Source: RBG-16-66-20 sp964616875 (lineage in GTDB: Bacteria > Pseudomonadota > Gammaproteobacteria > Burkholderiales > SG8-39). From it: a stretch of 45,145 bases of DNA. Of the stretch, positions 24,302 through 32,520 are shown in pieces. Each line of letters begins with the position of its first letter. Within the stretch, counting starts at the first letter, position 1. Under the pieces are notes generated by a model, which was given only the letters and a program-made list of their open reading frames with translations, was not told where the DNA came from and did not search any database. The translations under genes were made by a program, and so were the position numbers. The DNA is taken from assembly GCA_964616875.1 (NCBI GenBank), contig CAZTSJ010000113.1, positions 1 through 45,145 on the forward strand, given 5' to 3'.

Positions 24302-24884
24302 CTGCCCGGGATTCGCGGCACCTGCCGCCCATGGAAAAACGCTGCTCGTCTACGGCGACAGCCTGTCGGCGGCGTACGGCATGCCGGAGCGGCGCGGCTG
24401 GGTGGCCCTGCTCGGGGAACGATTGCAACGCGAGCGCTACGATTATAGCGTCGCCAACGCCAGCATCTCGGGCGAAACCACGGCGGGCGGGCTGGCGCGC
24501 ATCGCCAGTGTCCTCGAGCGCCACAAGCCGGACATCGTGATCCTCGCGCTGGGGGCGAACGACGGCCTGCGCGGCCTGCCGGTGGCGGTGATGAAGAGGA
24601 ACCTCGAGGAGATGATCGAACGCTCGCAGAAAGCCGGCGCCAGGGTGCTGCTGGTGGGCATGCGCCTGCCGCCGAACTACGGCGAGGCCTACACGCAGGC
24701 TTTCGAGCGCGCGTTCAGCGAGCTGGCGAAGAGCCAGCGCATCGCGCTGCTGCCGTTCCTGCTCGAAGGTTTCGCCGAAAAAACGGAACTCTTCCAGCCC
24801 GACCGCATCCACCCCAACGAAGCGGCGCAGCCGATGGCGCTGAAGAACGTCTGGAAGCCGCTCGCGCCCCTGCTCAGGAATTAA
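24255..24884 (+). CDS. tesA: arylesterase / acyl-CoA thioesterase I (TesA, GDSL hydrolase)
   Basis: 209-residue periplasmic SGNH hydrolase. Signal peptide at residues 1-25 (RALSIFFLLLSLFICPGFAA). Block I YGDSLSAAYGM with Ser36, block III LGANDGLRG with the Asn, and block V DRIHPNEAAQ with the Asp-His pair. Hydrolyses thioesters and esters. It diverges from the YbbA-like gene as in E. coli, but here the coding sequences overlap by 47 bases at their 5' ends. The start fits a normal signal peptide, so the overlap appears real. Confidence 0.93.
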   Translation: MPRALSIFFLLLSLFICPGFAAPAAHGKTLLVYGDSLSAAYGMPERRGWVALLGERLQRERYDYSVANASISGETTAGGLARIASVLERHKPDIVILALGANDGLRGLPVAVMKRNLEEMIERSQKAGARVLLVGMRLPPNYGEAYTQAFERAFSELAKSQRIALLPFLLEGFAEKTELFQPDRIHPNEAAQPMALKNVWKPLAPLLRN

Positions 24885-24925
24885 GGTCTAATAGGCGCCG
24901 GGCATATCTTCTCCAGGGAGGATCC

Positions 24926-25927
24926 ATGAAGCGCTGCGCGAAGTGCAATAGCCTGATGCCTGACGATGTGCCCAAGTGCATCAAGTGCGGTTTCGTGGTG
25001 GTAAAGCAAACTGCACCCGCACCATCTGCGCCCGCGAAGGCTGCGCGGCCTGCGGTAGCGCCGCTGCCGAGCTTTGCCCCCGGGGAGCGGCCGGGACGGA
25101 TCCGCAGCTCGTGGCTGCTCGCGAAGCAAAGCTGGCGCGTGCTGATGCTGGACAAGGAGTTGCTCGTTTTCCCGCTGCTGAGCGGTCTCGCCTGCCTGCT
25201 GGTGCTGGCTTCATTCCTCGCCGGCGTATTCGCCACCGGTAGTTTCCAAGGCGAGAAAACGCAGTCGGATGGCCTCCTCCTGGTGATGGGGTTCGCCTAT
25301 TACTTCGTCAATTTTTTCGTCATCGCCTTTTTCAACACGGCGCTGGTGGCCTGCGCCATGATCCGTTTCCAGGGTGGCGACCCGACGGTGGCTGACGGAA
25401 TGCGCGCAGCCAGCGCGCGCCTGCCCCAAATCCTCGCCTGGGTGCTGCTGGCCGCGACCGTGGGCATCGTGCTGCGGGCGATCCAGGAGCGCTTCGAACT
25501 TCTCGGCCGGATCGTGATCGGGCTGATCGGCGCAGCGTGGACGATCGCCACCTACTTCATCGTGCCGGTGCTGGTGGTGGAGAAACTCGGGCCGTTCGAC
25601 GCCGTCAAACGCTCGGCTACGCTCATGAAGCAGACCTGGGGCGAGTCCCTGGTGAGTCACGTCGGCATCGGCGCTGCGACCAGCCTCATCAGCTTTCTGG
25701 GCGTGCTGCTCATCGGCATCGCCAGCGTGGCGCTGGCCGTGACGGCCTCGAACTGGGGCGTGTTGATCGCGGGCGGCATTGCAATTGTCGCCTTCCTGGT
25801 GCTCGCGGCCCTGGTCAGCAGCGCACTCACCACTATCGTCTTGAGCGCGCTGTACCTCTATGCCGCGGAGAAGAAGGTGCCGCAGGCGTTCGACGGCGTG
25901 GCGCAGTTCGCGTTCGCGCCGAAATAA
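24926..25927 (+). CDS. zinc-ribbon membrane protein (DUF6159-like)
   Basis: 333 residues. An N-terminal zinc ribbon with Cys4, Cys7, Cys18 and Cys21 (CAKC...CIKC) is followed by an Ala/Pro-rich linker to about residue 60 and then six hydrophobic segments. The core SWRVLMLDKELLVFPLLSGL and FFNTALVACAMIRFQGGDPTVADGM resembles a family of six-helix membrane proteins of unknown function. RBS GGGAGG lies six bases before the ATG. It ends 3 bases from the convergent selD homologue. Confidence 0.7.
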   Translation: MKRCAKCNSLMPDDVPKCIKCGFVVVKQTAPAPSAPAKAARPAVAPLPSFAPGERPGRIRSSWLLAKQSWRVLMLDKELLVFPLLSGLACLLVLASFLAGVFATGSFQGEKTQSDGLLLVMGFAYYFVNFFVIAFFNTALVACAMIRFQGGDPTVADGMRAASARLPQILAWVLLAATVGIVLRAIQERFELLGRIVIGLIGAAWTIATYFIVPVLVVEKLGPFDAVKRSATLMKQTWGESLVSHVGIGAATSLISFLGVLLIGIASVALAVTASNWGVLIAGGIAIVAFLVLAALVSSALTTIVLSALYLYAAEKKVPQAFDGVAQFAFAPK

Positions 25928-25930
25928 GGC

Positions 25931-26998
25931 TCAGGAGAAGTTCAGCCGCGCGGCGCCCGATTCGAGCTGCCCTATGTGTCGGGCCTGCGCGAAGCCGCGC
26001 TTGGCGAACTCGGCGAGCACCGCCTGCTCGGCCTCCGGCGCACAGGCAACGAGCAACCCACCGCTGGTCTGAGGATCGGTGATCAGCTTGCGCTGCCACT
26101 CCGGCGCGCCGGCGGGTAGCGTGACGTCCTGCCCGTAGCCTTTCCAATTGCGGTCAGATGCACCGGTGGCGACCCCCTGCTTGAGCCATTCAACCGCTTC
26201 AGGAATGACAGGCAAATCGTCCAGCTTCACTGCAGCGGAAAGTTTCGAACCCCGGCAGATTTCCAGCAGGTGGCCAGCGAGGCCGAAGCCGGTGACGTCG
26301 GTGAGTGCGTGCACCCCGGGCATTTCGGCGAGCGCCACGCCAGGCGTGTTGAGCTTGGTGGTGGACTCGATCATCGCCGCGTAGCCGGCGTCCGAGAGCT
26401 TTCCCTTCTTGAGCGCGGCCGAGAGGATGCCGACACCGAGCGGCTTGCCAAGCACGAGCACATCGCCGGCCTTCGCGGTGGAATTTTTCTTGATTTTGTC
26501 AGGGTGAACGATGCCAAGCACGACCAGACCGTAAATCGGCTCTAGCACGTCGATGGAATGCCCGCCCGCGATCGGGATGCCCGCTTCGGCGCAAACCGAC
26601 TCTCCGCCGGCGAGAATCTTGCCGATCACGTCCAGAGGCAGCTTGTCCAGCGGCATGCCGACCAGCGCCAGCGCGAAGATCGGTTTCGCGCCCATGGCGT
26701 AGATGTCGGAAATCGCGTTGGTCGCCGCGATGCGCCCGAAGTCGTAGGGATCGTCGACGATCGGAGTGAAGAAATCGGTGGTGGCGACCAGCGCCTGTGT
26801 GTCGTTCAGCTTGTAGACCGCCGCATCGTCCGAGGTCTCGGTGCCGACCAGCAGTTCCTTCGGCAGGCCGCGGATCGGCGTCGCCGCCAGCAGTTCGGTG
26901 AGTATCGCGGGCGCGATCTTGCAGCCACAGCCGCCACCGTGGCTGAACTCCGTCAGGCGGATTTTTTGCGTCGCGGGAAGTTTCGGAATGGACGACAT
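25931..26998 (-). CDS. senC: selenide, water dikinase (SelD/SenC), selenophosphate synthase
   Basis: Makes selenophosphate from selenide and ATP. 355 residues, typical for SelD. The catalytic loop GGGCGCKIAP gives Cys24 (the position that is Cys or Sec), Cys26 and Lys27. ATP- and metal-binding segments follow: TSDDAAVY, TTDFFTPIVDDPYDFGRIAATNAISDIYAMG, AGGHSID, TDVTGFGLAGHLLE and DPQTSGGLLV. It follows senA by 9 bases on the same strand, so the two form an operon. In this setting it should supply selenophosphate for the selenosugar step of selenoneine synthesis (family knowledge plus context). Serving tRNA selenation as well cannot be excluded; selA, selB and selU are not in the window. Confidence 0.9.
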   Translation of the reverse strand: MSSIPKLPATQKIRLTEFSHGGGCGCKIAPAILTELLAATPIRGLPKELLVGTETSDDAAVYKLNDTQALVATTDFFTPIVDDPYDFGRIAATNAISDIYAMGAKPIFALALVGMPLDKLPLDVIGKILAGGESVCAEAGIPIAGGHSIDVLEPIYGLVVLGIVHPDKIKKNSTAKAGDVLVLGKPLGVGILSAALKKGKLSDAGYAAMIESTTKLNTPGVALAEMPGVHALTDVTGFGLAGHLLEICRGSKLSAAVKLDDLPVIPEAVEWLKQGVATGASDRNWKGYGQDVTLPAGAPEWQRKLITDPQTSGGLLVACAPEAEQAVLAEFAKRGFAQARHIGQLESGAARLNFS

Positions 26999-27007
26999 AT
27001 TCGAATT

Positions 27008-28102
27008 TTACTCCCGCGTTAGCGCGCAGGTCCTGAAACCCGCAAAGAAGTCGGCACGCTCGGGCGTGTAGAAGTTACGGAATGTCGGACGCATCAGTCG
27101 CCGCGGCGTCGCGAAACTTCCCCCGCGCAGCACTTTGTGGGTGCCGAACCAGGGTGCCGAATATTCCTTGTACGGATCGAGCACGAATCCCGGATAGGGC
27201 TGGAGCGCGCTCTCGGTCCACTCCCAGACCCTGCCATATGAAAGCTTCGCGCTCGCGCATTCCCACTCGGCCTCGGTCGGCAGGCGCCGTTTCGCCCAGG
27301 CGCAGTACGCCTGCGCCTCGTGCCAGCTGACGTGTCGCACCGGTTGTTCCGGCGCGAGCGGCAGCCAGCGGTCGAACCGCCGCTGCAACCACTGACCGCC
27401 GGCCTGCTTCCAATACCGCGGCGCCGCCCCACCGCCTTCGACGAACGCGAGGTACCGGACATTGGTCACGACAGAGCGCGCGATACGGAACGGCGCAATC
27501 TCGACTTCGTGCGCCCATTTCTCGTTGTCGAACACGAAATTCTTCGAGGCTCCGGCGCCCAGCATGAATTTGCCGCCTGGCATTTCGATATCGCTTTCAT
27601 CTTTCTCGTCCGCTGCGTCCACACCAAAGGGAGCCGAATAACCCAACGTCTGCCTCGTGTAATGAAAAGCCTCCGCATGCATGTCTTCATGAAACGTTGC
27701 GAGCCGCACGAAATACTGCAGGGCCTCGCTCTCCGGCTCGCGCGCCAGCCGCTCACGCACCAGTTCCAGCACCCTCGCACCGTAGGCGCGGGTCGCTTTG
27801 AGGTCGGGCAGCGCCAGGTCCCAGCGCGTGGCGTGCGCCACCGCAGAAGAATCGTAAAGAGCATCCGCGCCGCGCAGCATGGACTCCGCGAGCGAGCCCT
27901 CGGGACGCAGCCGAAGGCACCAGAGTTCCTGGAACCAGGCGACATGGCCGATCTCCCACAGCGGTGGATTGACGATGTCAAGCTTCGGCCCGAGCAGGCG
28001 CTCGCCGTCCAGGTCGGAGGTGACGCGCAAAGCGCGCGCTCGGGCATCGAGCAGGTCGCCTTCCAACTCCGCAGGAGCGCAAACGATGGCGTCGGTTAAC
28101 AT
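27008..28102 (-). CDS. senA: selenoneine synthase SenA (EgtB-like)
   Basis: 364 residues from the ATG at 28102. The N-terminal DinB-like domain has the iron ligands His53 (WEIGHVAWFQELW), His138 and His142 (FHEDMHAEAFHYTRQTLG). The C-terminal part is a formylglycine-generating-enzyme-like domain (MPGGKFMLGA, HVSWHEAQAYCAWAKRRLPTEAEWE, LRGGSFATPRRL, RNFYTPERADFFAGFR). This is the EgtB architecture, and the SenA branch is inferred from the adjacent senB and selD homologues. SenA joins selenium from a selenosugar to hercynine by C-Se bond formation. A TTG at 28111 would add three residues. Hercynine needs EgtD, which is not in this window. Confidence 0.85.
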   Translation of the reverse strand: MLTDAIVCAPAELEGDLLDARARALRVTSDLDGERLLGPKLDIVNPPLWEIGHVAWFQELWCLRLRPEGSLAESMLRGADALYDSSAVAHATRWDLALPDLKATRAYGARVLELVRERLAREPESEALQYFVRLATFHEDMHAEAFHYTRQTLGYSAPFGVDAADEKDESDIEMPGGKFMLGAGASKNFVFDNEKWAHEVEIAPFRIARSVVTNVRYLAFVEGGGAAPRYWKQAGGQWLQRRFDRWLPLAPEQPVRHVSWHEAQAYCAWAKRRLPTEAEWECASAKLSYGRVWEWTESALQPYPGFVLDPYKEYSAPWFGTHKVLRGGSFATPRRLMRPTFRNFYTPERADFFAGFRTCALTRE

Positions 28103-28125
28103 GGCGCTCAAGTTTAGCTCAGCCC
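28103..28125. promoter_or_regulatory. 23-base spacer between divergent senA and senB starts
   Basis: Only 23 bases separate the two start codons, so promoters must lie inside the opposite coding sequences or overlap. The pentamer GCTCA occurs twice, at 28106-28110 and 28117-28121, 11 bases apart. No strong ribosome binding site is seen on either side. Confidence 0.4.
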
Positions 28126-29079
28126 ATGGCCCGGATTTCCATCGTCACGCCCGCGCGCCCCGGCGCGCGCAACGGCAACCGCCACACCGCGCAGCGCTGG
28201 GCCGGATTCCTGCGCGCGCTCGGTCACCGGGTCGTAGTGATGGTGCAATGGGACGCTTGCCCCTGCGACCTGCTGCTGGCGCTGCACGCGCGCCGCAGCC
28301 ATGCCTCCATCGTCGAATTCCGCACGCGATTCCCGGGCAAGCCGTTGGTGGTGGTGCTGACCGGCACCGATCTGTACAGCGACCTTCCCAAGTCGCGCGA
28401 AGCCCGTCAATCCTTGCGGCTTGCGGACCGGATCGTGGTGCTGCAATCCGAAGCCAGATTGGAACTCGAAAAAGGACTCCGTGCAAAAACCCGCGTCGTC
28501 TACCAATCGTCGACGCCTTCGGTCCGGCACCGCCCGCCCAAGGCGCGCTTTCGCGTCGCGGTGGTCGGCCATTTGCGCAAGGTGAAGGATCCTTTCCGTG
28601 CAGCCCTCGCGCTTCGCTACCTGCCGCAGGACCTGGAGGTCGTGCAAGTGGGCGACGCGCTTTCACCGAGGATGGCCAGCGAGGCGAAAAAACACATGCG
28701 GCGCGATCGCCGCTACCGCTGGCTTGGCGGTCGCACGCACGCGCAGGCGCTCGGCTGGATCGCGCGCAGCCACTTGCTCGTCGTCAGTTCCATCATGGAA
28801 GGCGGTGCCAACGTCATAGCCGAAGCAGCGCGCGTCGGCACGCCGGTGCTGGCCTCGCGCATGTCCGGCAATCTGGGCATGCTGGGCCGGAACTATCCGG
28901 GCTATTTCCCGCTTTTCGACGAGTACGCGTTAAGCAGGTTGATTGGAAAAACCATCGAAAAAAAAATGTTCGTGCTAAAGCTGAAGCGCGCGCTGGCGGC
29001 GCGCCGGCAGCTTTTCGCGCCCGCCGCCGAGCGGCGCGCGCTTTGCGCGGTCATCCGGGAGCTCCGGCCGCCTACTTGA
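28126..29079 (+). CDS. senB: selenosugar synthase SenB (glycosyltransferase-like)
   Basis: 317 residues. The start ARISIVTPARPGARNGNRHT, then CDLLLALHARRSHASIVEF and VVLTGTDLYSDLPKSREAR, is the signature of the glycosyltransferase family formerly known as TIGR04348, now assigned as SenB. The C-terminal half has GHLRKVKDPFRAALALR and SSIMEGGANVIAEAARVGTPVLASR, a GT-B donor-binding region. SenB uses selenophosphate and a UDP-sugar to make a selenosugar, the selenium donor for SenA. It diverges from senA and overlaps the convergent tlpA-like gene by 8 bases. A Lys-rich, AT-rich stretch is near 28925-28985. Confidence 0.87.
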   Translation: MARISIVTPARPGARNGNRHTAQRWAGFLRALGHRVVVMVQWDACPCDLLLALHARRSHASIVEFRTRFPGKPLVVVLTGTDLYSDLPKSREARQSLRLADRIVVLQSEARLELEKGLRAKTRVVYQSSTPSVRHRPPKARFRVAVVGHLRKVKDPFRAALALRYLPQDLEVVQVGDALSPRMASEAKKHMRRDRRYRWLGGRTHAQALGWIARSHLLVVSSIMEGGANVIAEAARVGTPVLASRMSGNLGMLGRNYPGYFPLFDEYALSRLIGKTIEKKMFVLKLKRALAARRQLFAPAAERRALCAVIRELRPPT

Positions 29080-29563
29080 GCAGTTCGGCGACCTTGCCGC
29101 GGGCCGCGTCGCTCGACCAGTCGATTGCGCCGAAATGCACGTAGCGGATGCGCCCGTCGCGGCCGACCAGAAAACTCGCCGGCAGGATGCGCGCCTTCCA
29201 TGCCTTCGCCGCCGCCGTATCCCGGTCGAGCAGCAGCGGAAAGCTGACCGGCAAGGTTTCCAGGAACCGCTCGATGCGCGCCGCCGGCTCGGCGAGGTTG
29301 ACCGCGAGAATCTCGAAGGGCTTGCCGGCGAGCGACTGGCGCAGGCGTTCCATCGAGGGCATTTCCTCGCGGCAGGGCTCGCACCAGGTGGCCCAGAAAT
29401 TCACCAGCACCACCCGGCCCCGGTAGTCCGCTAGCCGATGCACCCCGCCCCGCAGGTCCTGCAATTCGAGGGCTGGCGTCGGGCCGCCCTGCCAGCGCTC
29501 GAGTTCCGCGGCCCCGGCAGCCGCCGACAAGGCGATGGCCGCGAGAACACACAGCAGCCGCAC
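29072..29563 (-). CDS. TlpA-family periplasmic thioredoxin
   Basis: 163 residues with a signal peptide (residues 1-19) and a thioredoxin fold: VVLVNFWATWCEPCREEMP, active-site Cys61 and Cys64. The cis-Pro segment is ILPASFLVGRDG. Probably a periplasmic reductant, partner unknown. GTG start overlaps the stop of the transglutaminase-like gene by one base, so the two are co-transcribed. Confidence 0.85.
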   Translation of the reverse strand: MRLLCVLAAIALSAAAGAAELERWQGGPTPALELQDLRGGVHRLADYRGRVVLVNFWATWCEPCREEMPSMERLRQSLAGKPFEILAVNLAEPAARIERFLETLPVSFPLLLDRDTAAAKAWKARILPASFLVGRDGRIRYVHFGAIDWSSDAARGKVAELLK

Positions 29564-30648
29564 TAGGCGCTCGCTGTGCGCGCCGTGATCGAATATTTCA
29601 GCGTATCGGGATCGAGCTGGTCGCGCATCTCGCCACCGGTCTCGGCGTTGACATACATGAGATAGGGCAGCTTCGGTCCTGTCGAACCGGGCAGCTTCAC
29701 GTCATGGCCCATGTTGTAGGCGACCCAGTTCATCTCCCAGCCGCCGAACAGGCGCTTCCTCGCCGCCTGCACCATCGGATGGTCGATCTTCAGATTGGCC
29801 GGCGGCTCTTCCAGGATCACCTTTCTCACGTCTGCCGGGTCCACGGGAACCCAGCCCACGCCCTGGGCGAAAAACTCGGCCCGGCAATGCTGCGCCCGCG
29901 TCACATTGGGCGAACCAACGCCGAGGCTGCGGTAGCCGTGGCTCGAGGGCGCGACGCGCAGACCGTAAATGTCACGCGCGGGCAGGCCGATCGAACGCGC
30001 CAGCCCCACGAACATCGCGTTCAGATCGCCGCACTTGCCGCCGAAATTCCTCGTCTCCAGCATCGACTTGATGTCCCCCCAGCCGCAGCCGCGCGTTTTC
30101 GGGTCGCGGAACGTGTTCTCCACCACCCATTCGTAGATCGCGCGCGCCTTGTCGACGTCGGTTCTGGCGCCCTTGACGATGTCGCGCGCCGTCTCGCGGA
30201 CGATGCCATCGGTCGGGATCAATTCCGTCGCCGCGGTGTAGAACGCATAGTCCGCCGCAGCCAGCTTCGCCGCGTGCAACGCGCGCTGCAACGGGTCCAC
30301 CGCGCGGTCGCGCGTCATGAAGCGGCTGGTGACCTCGATCACCGGCGCCGCTTCGTTCCCGCCCCATTCGGCGTGCAGCATGCTCACGCCGTACTTGCCG
30401 TCGTTCGCAATCTGCGCGCGCGCCGCATTGCCGGTCCATGCGTTGTCGATCGTTCGCTGCCAGCTTTCGTCGGCGGACATGGGCAGCGGAATCCAGGCGT
30501 GCGACACGCCGCGCGGCTTGAGCACCTCGACCCGCGTGATCACCTCGTAGCTGCGCCAATCGCCGGTGCTGGCAAGCGTCTCACGCCAGGGAAGCGCCGC
30601 TGCGGCGGCCGCCGCGGATGTCGTCTTCAGGAATGCTCTGCGGTCCAT
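29563..30648 (-). CDS. Tat-exported transglutaminase-like protein
   Basis: 361 residues from the ATG at 30648, which has a perfect AAGGAGG seven bases upstream. The Tat signal DRRAFLKTTSAAAAAAALP shows export. The transglutaminase-like core has the likely triad Cys206 (NFGGKCGDLNAMFVGLAR), His254 (RAQHCRAEFF) and Asp270 (WVPVDPAD). Proteins of this family act as cysteine proteases or amide-bond enzymes; the substrate is not evident. First gene of a two-gene operon with the TlpA-like thioredoxin, which might keep Cys206 reduced (inference). Confidence 0.85.
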   Translation of the reverse strand: MDRRAFLKTTSAAAAAAALPWRETLASTGDWRSYEVITRVEVLKPRGVSHAWIPLPMSADESWQRTIDNAWTGNAARAQIANDGKYGVSMLHAEWGGNEAAPVIEVTSRFMTRDRAVDPLQRALHAAKLAAADYAFYTAATELIPTDGIVRETARDIVKGARTDVDKARAIYEWVVENTFRDPKTRGCGWGDIKSMLETRNFGGKCGDLNAMFVGLARSIGLPARDIYGLRVAPSSHGYRSLGVGSPNVTRAQHCRAEFFAQGVGWVPVDPADVRKVILEEPPANLKIDHPMVQAARKRLFGGWEMNWVAYNMGHDVKLPGSTGPKLPYLMYVNAETGGEMRDQLDPDTLKYSITARTASA

Positions 30649-30978
30649 GAAACCTCCTTTTTTACAAATAGATACACGCCGGGCGTTGATCCGGTGCAGT
30701 GGAAAATCGGGGAAAGGCGAGACGAAAGAATTGCAGGACGAGAGGGGGATGGGAATTTCAGCGGCACGTCGTCCGGATCCCCCGCGCCCCCGCATAGCGC
30801 GTGCCCTGCCCCTTTGCGGGACGTACCGAGCATGACGCCCAAGGCGCGGGAGCCGCGTGCGATGAGTCGCCTAAGCAGGAACATGATGGTGAACTCTACC
30901 CCTAGCTTGCTGTACTAACAAGGATGAAACAGGCTTCTTGTCGTCGCTATTTCGCAACACGGTCGTAAAATCCACGAC
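30649..30978. other. 330-base intergenic region without a gene
   Basis: Separates the divergent transglutaminase-like operon and the YHS lipoprotein gene, so it should hold both promoters. It has the strong RBS of the minus gene at 30650-30656 and an AT-richer stretch near 30655-30670. Open frames present are short and lack a credible start or composition. No repeat or RNA gene recognised. Confidence 0.6.
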
Positions 30979-31698
30979 GTGAAACGGCTGATTGCCCCGT
31001 CGATGGCGCTCGCGGCGTTGCTGCTGCTCTCGGGCTGCGGCGTGCGTTACGCGACCGTGCCGGATCGCGAGGGGCGCGACCTGATGCTGCTCGGCCACGA
31101 TCCGGTCGCCTACTTTACCCTCGGCAAGCCACTCAGAGGCGATCCCGCGCTCGCCGCCGAACACGACGGGGTCTGGTACTACTTCGCGCGCGCCGAGCAC
31201 CGCGAAATGTTCCTGCGCGAGCCGGCAAAATACGCGCCTCAGTACGGCGCCTTTTGCTCGAGCGGCGCGGCCTACGGGGTAAAGCTGGGAAGTGATCCAA
31301 CGGAGTTTGCGATCCGCGGCGGACGCCTGTTCATCTTTGGCGACGTGCTGGGCCGGGAGTACTGGGAAATCGACCCCGACTGGCACATCCGGTACGCCGA
31401 TCAAATCTGGCCCGAGGCGGGCGCCTCGGGCCACCGCTGGCAATCCATCAAGCGGATCCTGTTCACCGTTCCCTGGTACAAGAACGCCCGCGAGGCACAC
31501 GCGGAGTGGCGCGCGAAGAATCCCGACAGCAAGGTGAACTACGATCCCGGCGGCTGGCTGCGCAACCTGTTCCTCAAGTATCCCGGCTGGCGCGCAAGGG
31601 AAGGCTTCGGGCAGCCCGCGCTTGGCATACCCGGCGTCGATCCCTGTCCGCCGGCCTGCCCGGGAGCTGTCTCCGAAGGTTACAGGGCGCTTCGCTAA
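30979..31698 (+). CDS. YHS-domain lipoprotein
   Basis: 239 residues. Lipoprotein signal with lipobox LLSGC (Cys20). The YHS-type core reads LLGHDPVAYFTLGKPLRGDPALAA, then WYYFARAEHREMFLREPAKYAPQYGAFCSSG. A second part (GRLFIFGDVLGREYWEIDPDWHIRYAD) and a C-terminal region ending with three Cys-containing residues (DPCPPACPG) follow. The YHS family is often linked to metals, but no ligand set can be proved here. GTG start. A paralogue is encoded at 34896-35465. Followed after 21 bases by the DUF547 gene. Confidence 0.75.
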   Translation: MKRLIAPSMALAALLLLSGCGVRYATVPDREGRDLMLLGHDPVAYFTLGKPLRGDPALAAEHDGVWYYFARAEHREMFLREPAKYAPQYGAFCSSGAAYGVKLGSDPTEFAIRGGRLFIFGDVLGREYWEIDPDWHIRYADQIWPEAGASGHRWQSIKRILFTVPWYKNAREAHAEWRAKNPDSKVNYDPGGWLRNLFLKYPGWRAREGFGQPALGIPGVDPCPPACPGAVSEGYRALR

Positions 31699-31719
31699 GA
31701 ACTTTTTGAGGAACTGAGC

Positions 31720-32520
31720 ATGAAATTGCTGGCAGCAACGCTGATGTTTCTCGCCGGATCCGTTCTCGCGCAGGGATTCGATCATTCCCACAAGACCTGG
31801 GATGCGCTGGTGAACAAGCACGTGGTCCTGGCCGGGGGCGGCCAGGCCTCGCAGGTCCGCTACGCGGAGTTCGCCAGGGATCGCGCTGCTCTCAAGACCT
31901 ATCTCGATGCGCTTTCCGGGGTACCCGAGTCCGAATTCAAGACCTGGAGCCGCGCGCGGCAGATGGCGTTCCTGATCAACGCCTACAACGCTTTCACCGT
32001 CGAGCTGATTCTCGCCAACTACCCGGTGAAATCGATCAAGGACATCGGCAGCGATCTGTTCAACAACCGCTGGAAGAAAAAGTTCTTCAAGCTCCTCGGG
32101 CAGGACTCGTATCTGGACCAGATCGAGCACGAGATCCTGCGCAAGCCTGGCAGCTACAACGAGCCGCGCGTGCATTACGCGGTCAATTGCGCCGCGATCG
32201 GCTGCCCGCTGCTGCGCGAGGAAGCGTATGTGGCTGAGCGCCTCGAGGCCCAGCTCGAACAGCAGGCCGAGCGTTTCCTGTCCGACCGCTCGCGCAACCG
32301 GGTGAGTGCGCAAGGCAGGCTCGAAGTGTCGAAGATCTTCGACTGGTTCAAGGAGGACTGGTCGAGCGGCTACCAGGGCATCCAGTCGCGGGAGAAATAT
32401 TTCGCCAGGTACGCCGGGCTCCTCACCGACAATCAGGCACACCGCAAACTGATCGCCGATGGCGCGGCGCCGCTCACTTTCCTTGAATACGACTGGTCCC
32501 TGAACGACGCGCGCAAGTGA
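31720..32520 (+). CDS. DUF547 family exported protein
   Basis: 266 residues with a signal peptide (residues 1-18). The family core is clear: RARQMAFLINAYNAFTVELILANYP, then SLDQIEHEIL-like LDQIEHEILRKPG, EPRVHYAVNCAAIGCPLL and FLSDRSRN. DUF547 proteins are widespread and uncharacterised in bacteria. Ends with GTGA overlapping the next gene, so the three genes 30979-33260 look like one operon. Confidence 0.8.
   Translation: MKLLAATLMFLAGSVLAQGFDHSHKTWDALVNKHVVLAGGGQASQVRYAEFARDRAALKTYLDALSGVPESEFKTWSRARQMAFLINAYNAFTVELILANYPVKSIKDIGSDLFNNRWKKKFFKLLGQDSYLDQIEHEILRKPGSYNEPRVHYAVNCAAIGCPLLREEAYVAERLEAQLEQQAERFLSDRSRNRVSAQGRLEVSKIFDWFKEDWSSGYQGIQSREKYFARYAGLLTDNQAHRKLIADGAAPLTFLEYDWSLNDARK

Noticed and set aside
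30627..30884. 85-codon minus-strand frame (MFLLRRLIARG...) in the 30.7-kb intergenic region
   Set aside because: It overlaps the strong RBS and start of the transglutaminase-like gene in another frame and has no recognisable features.
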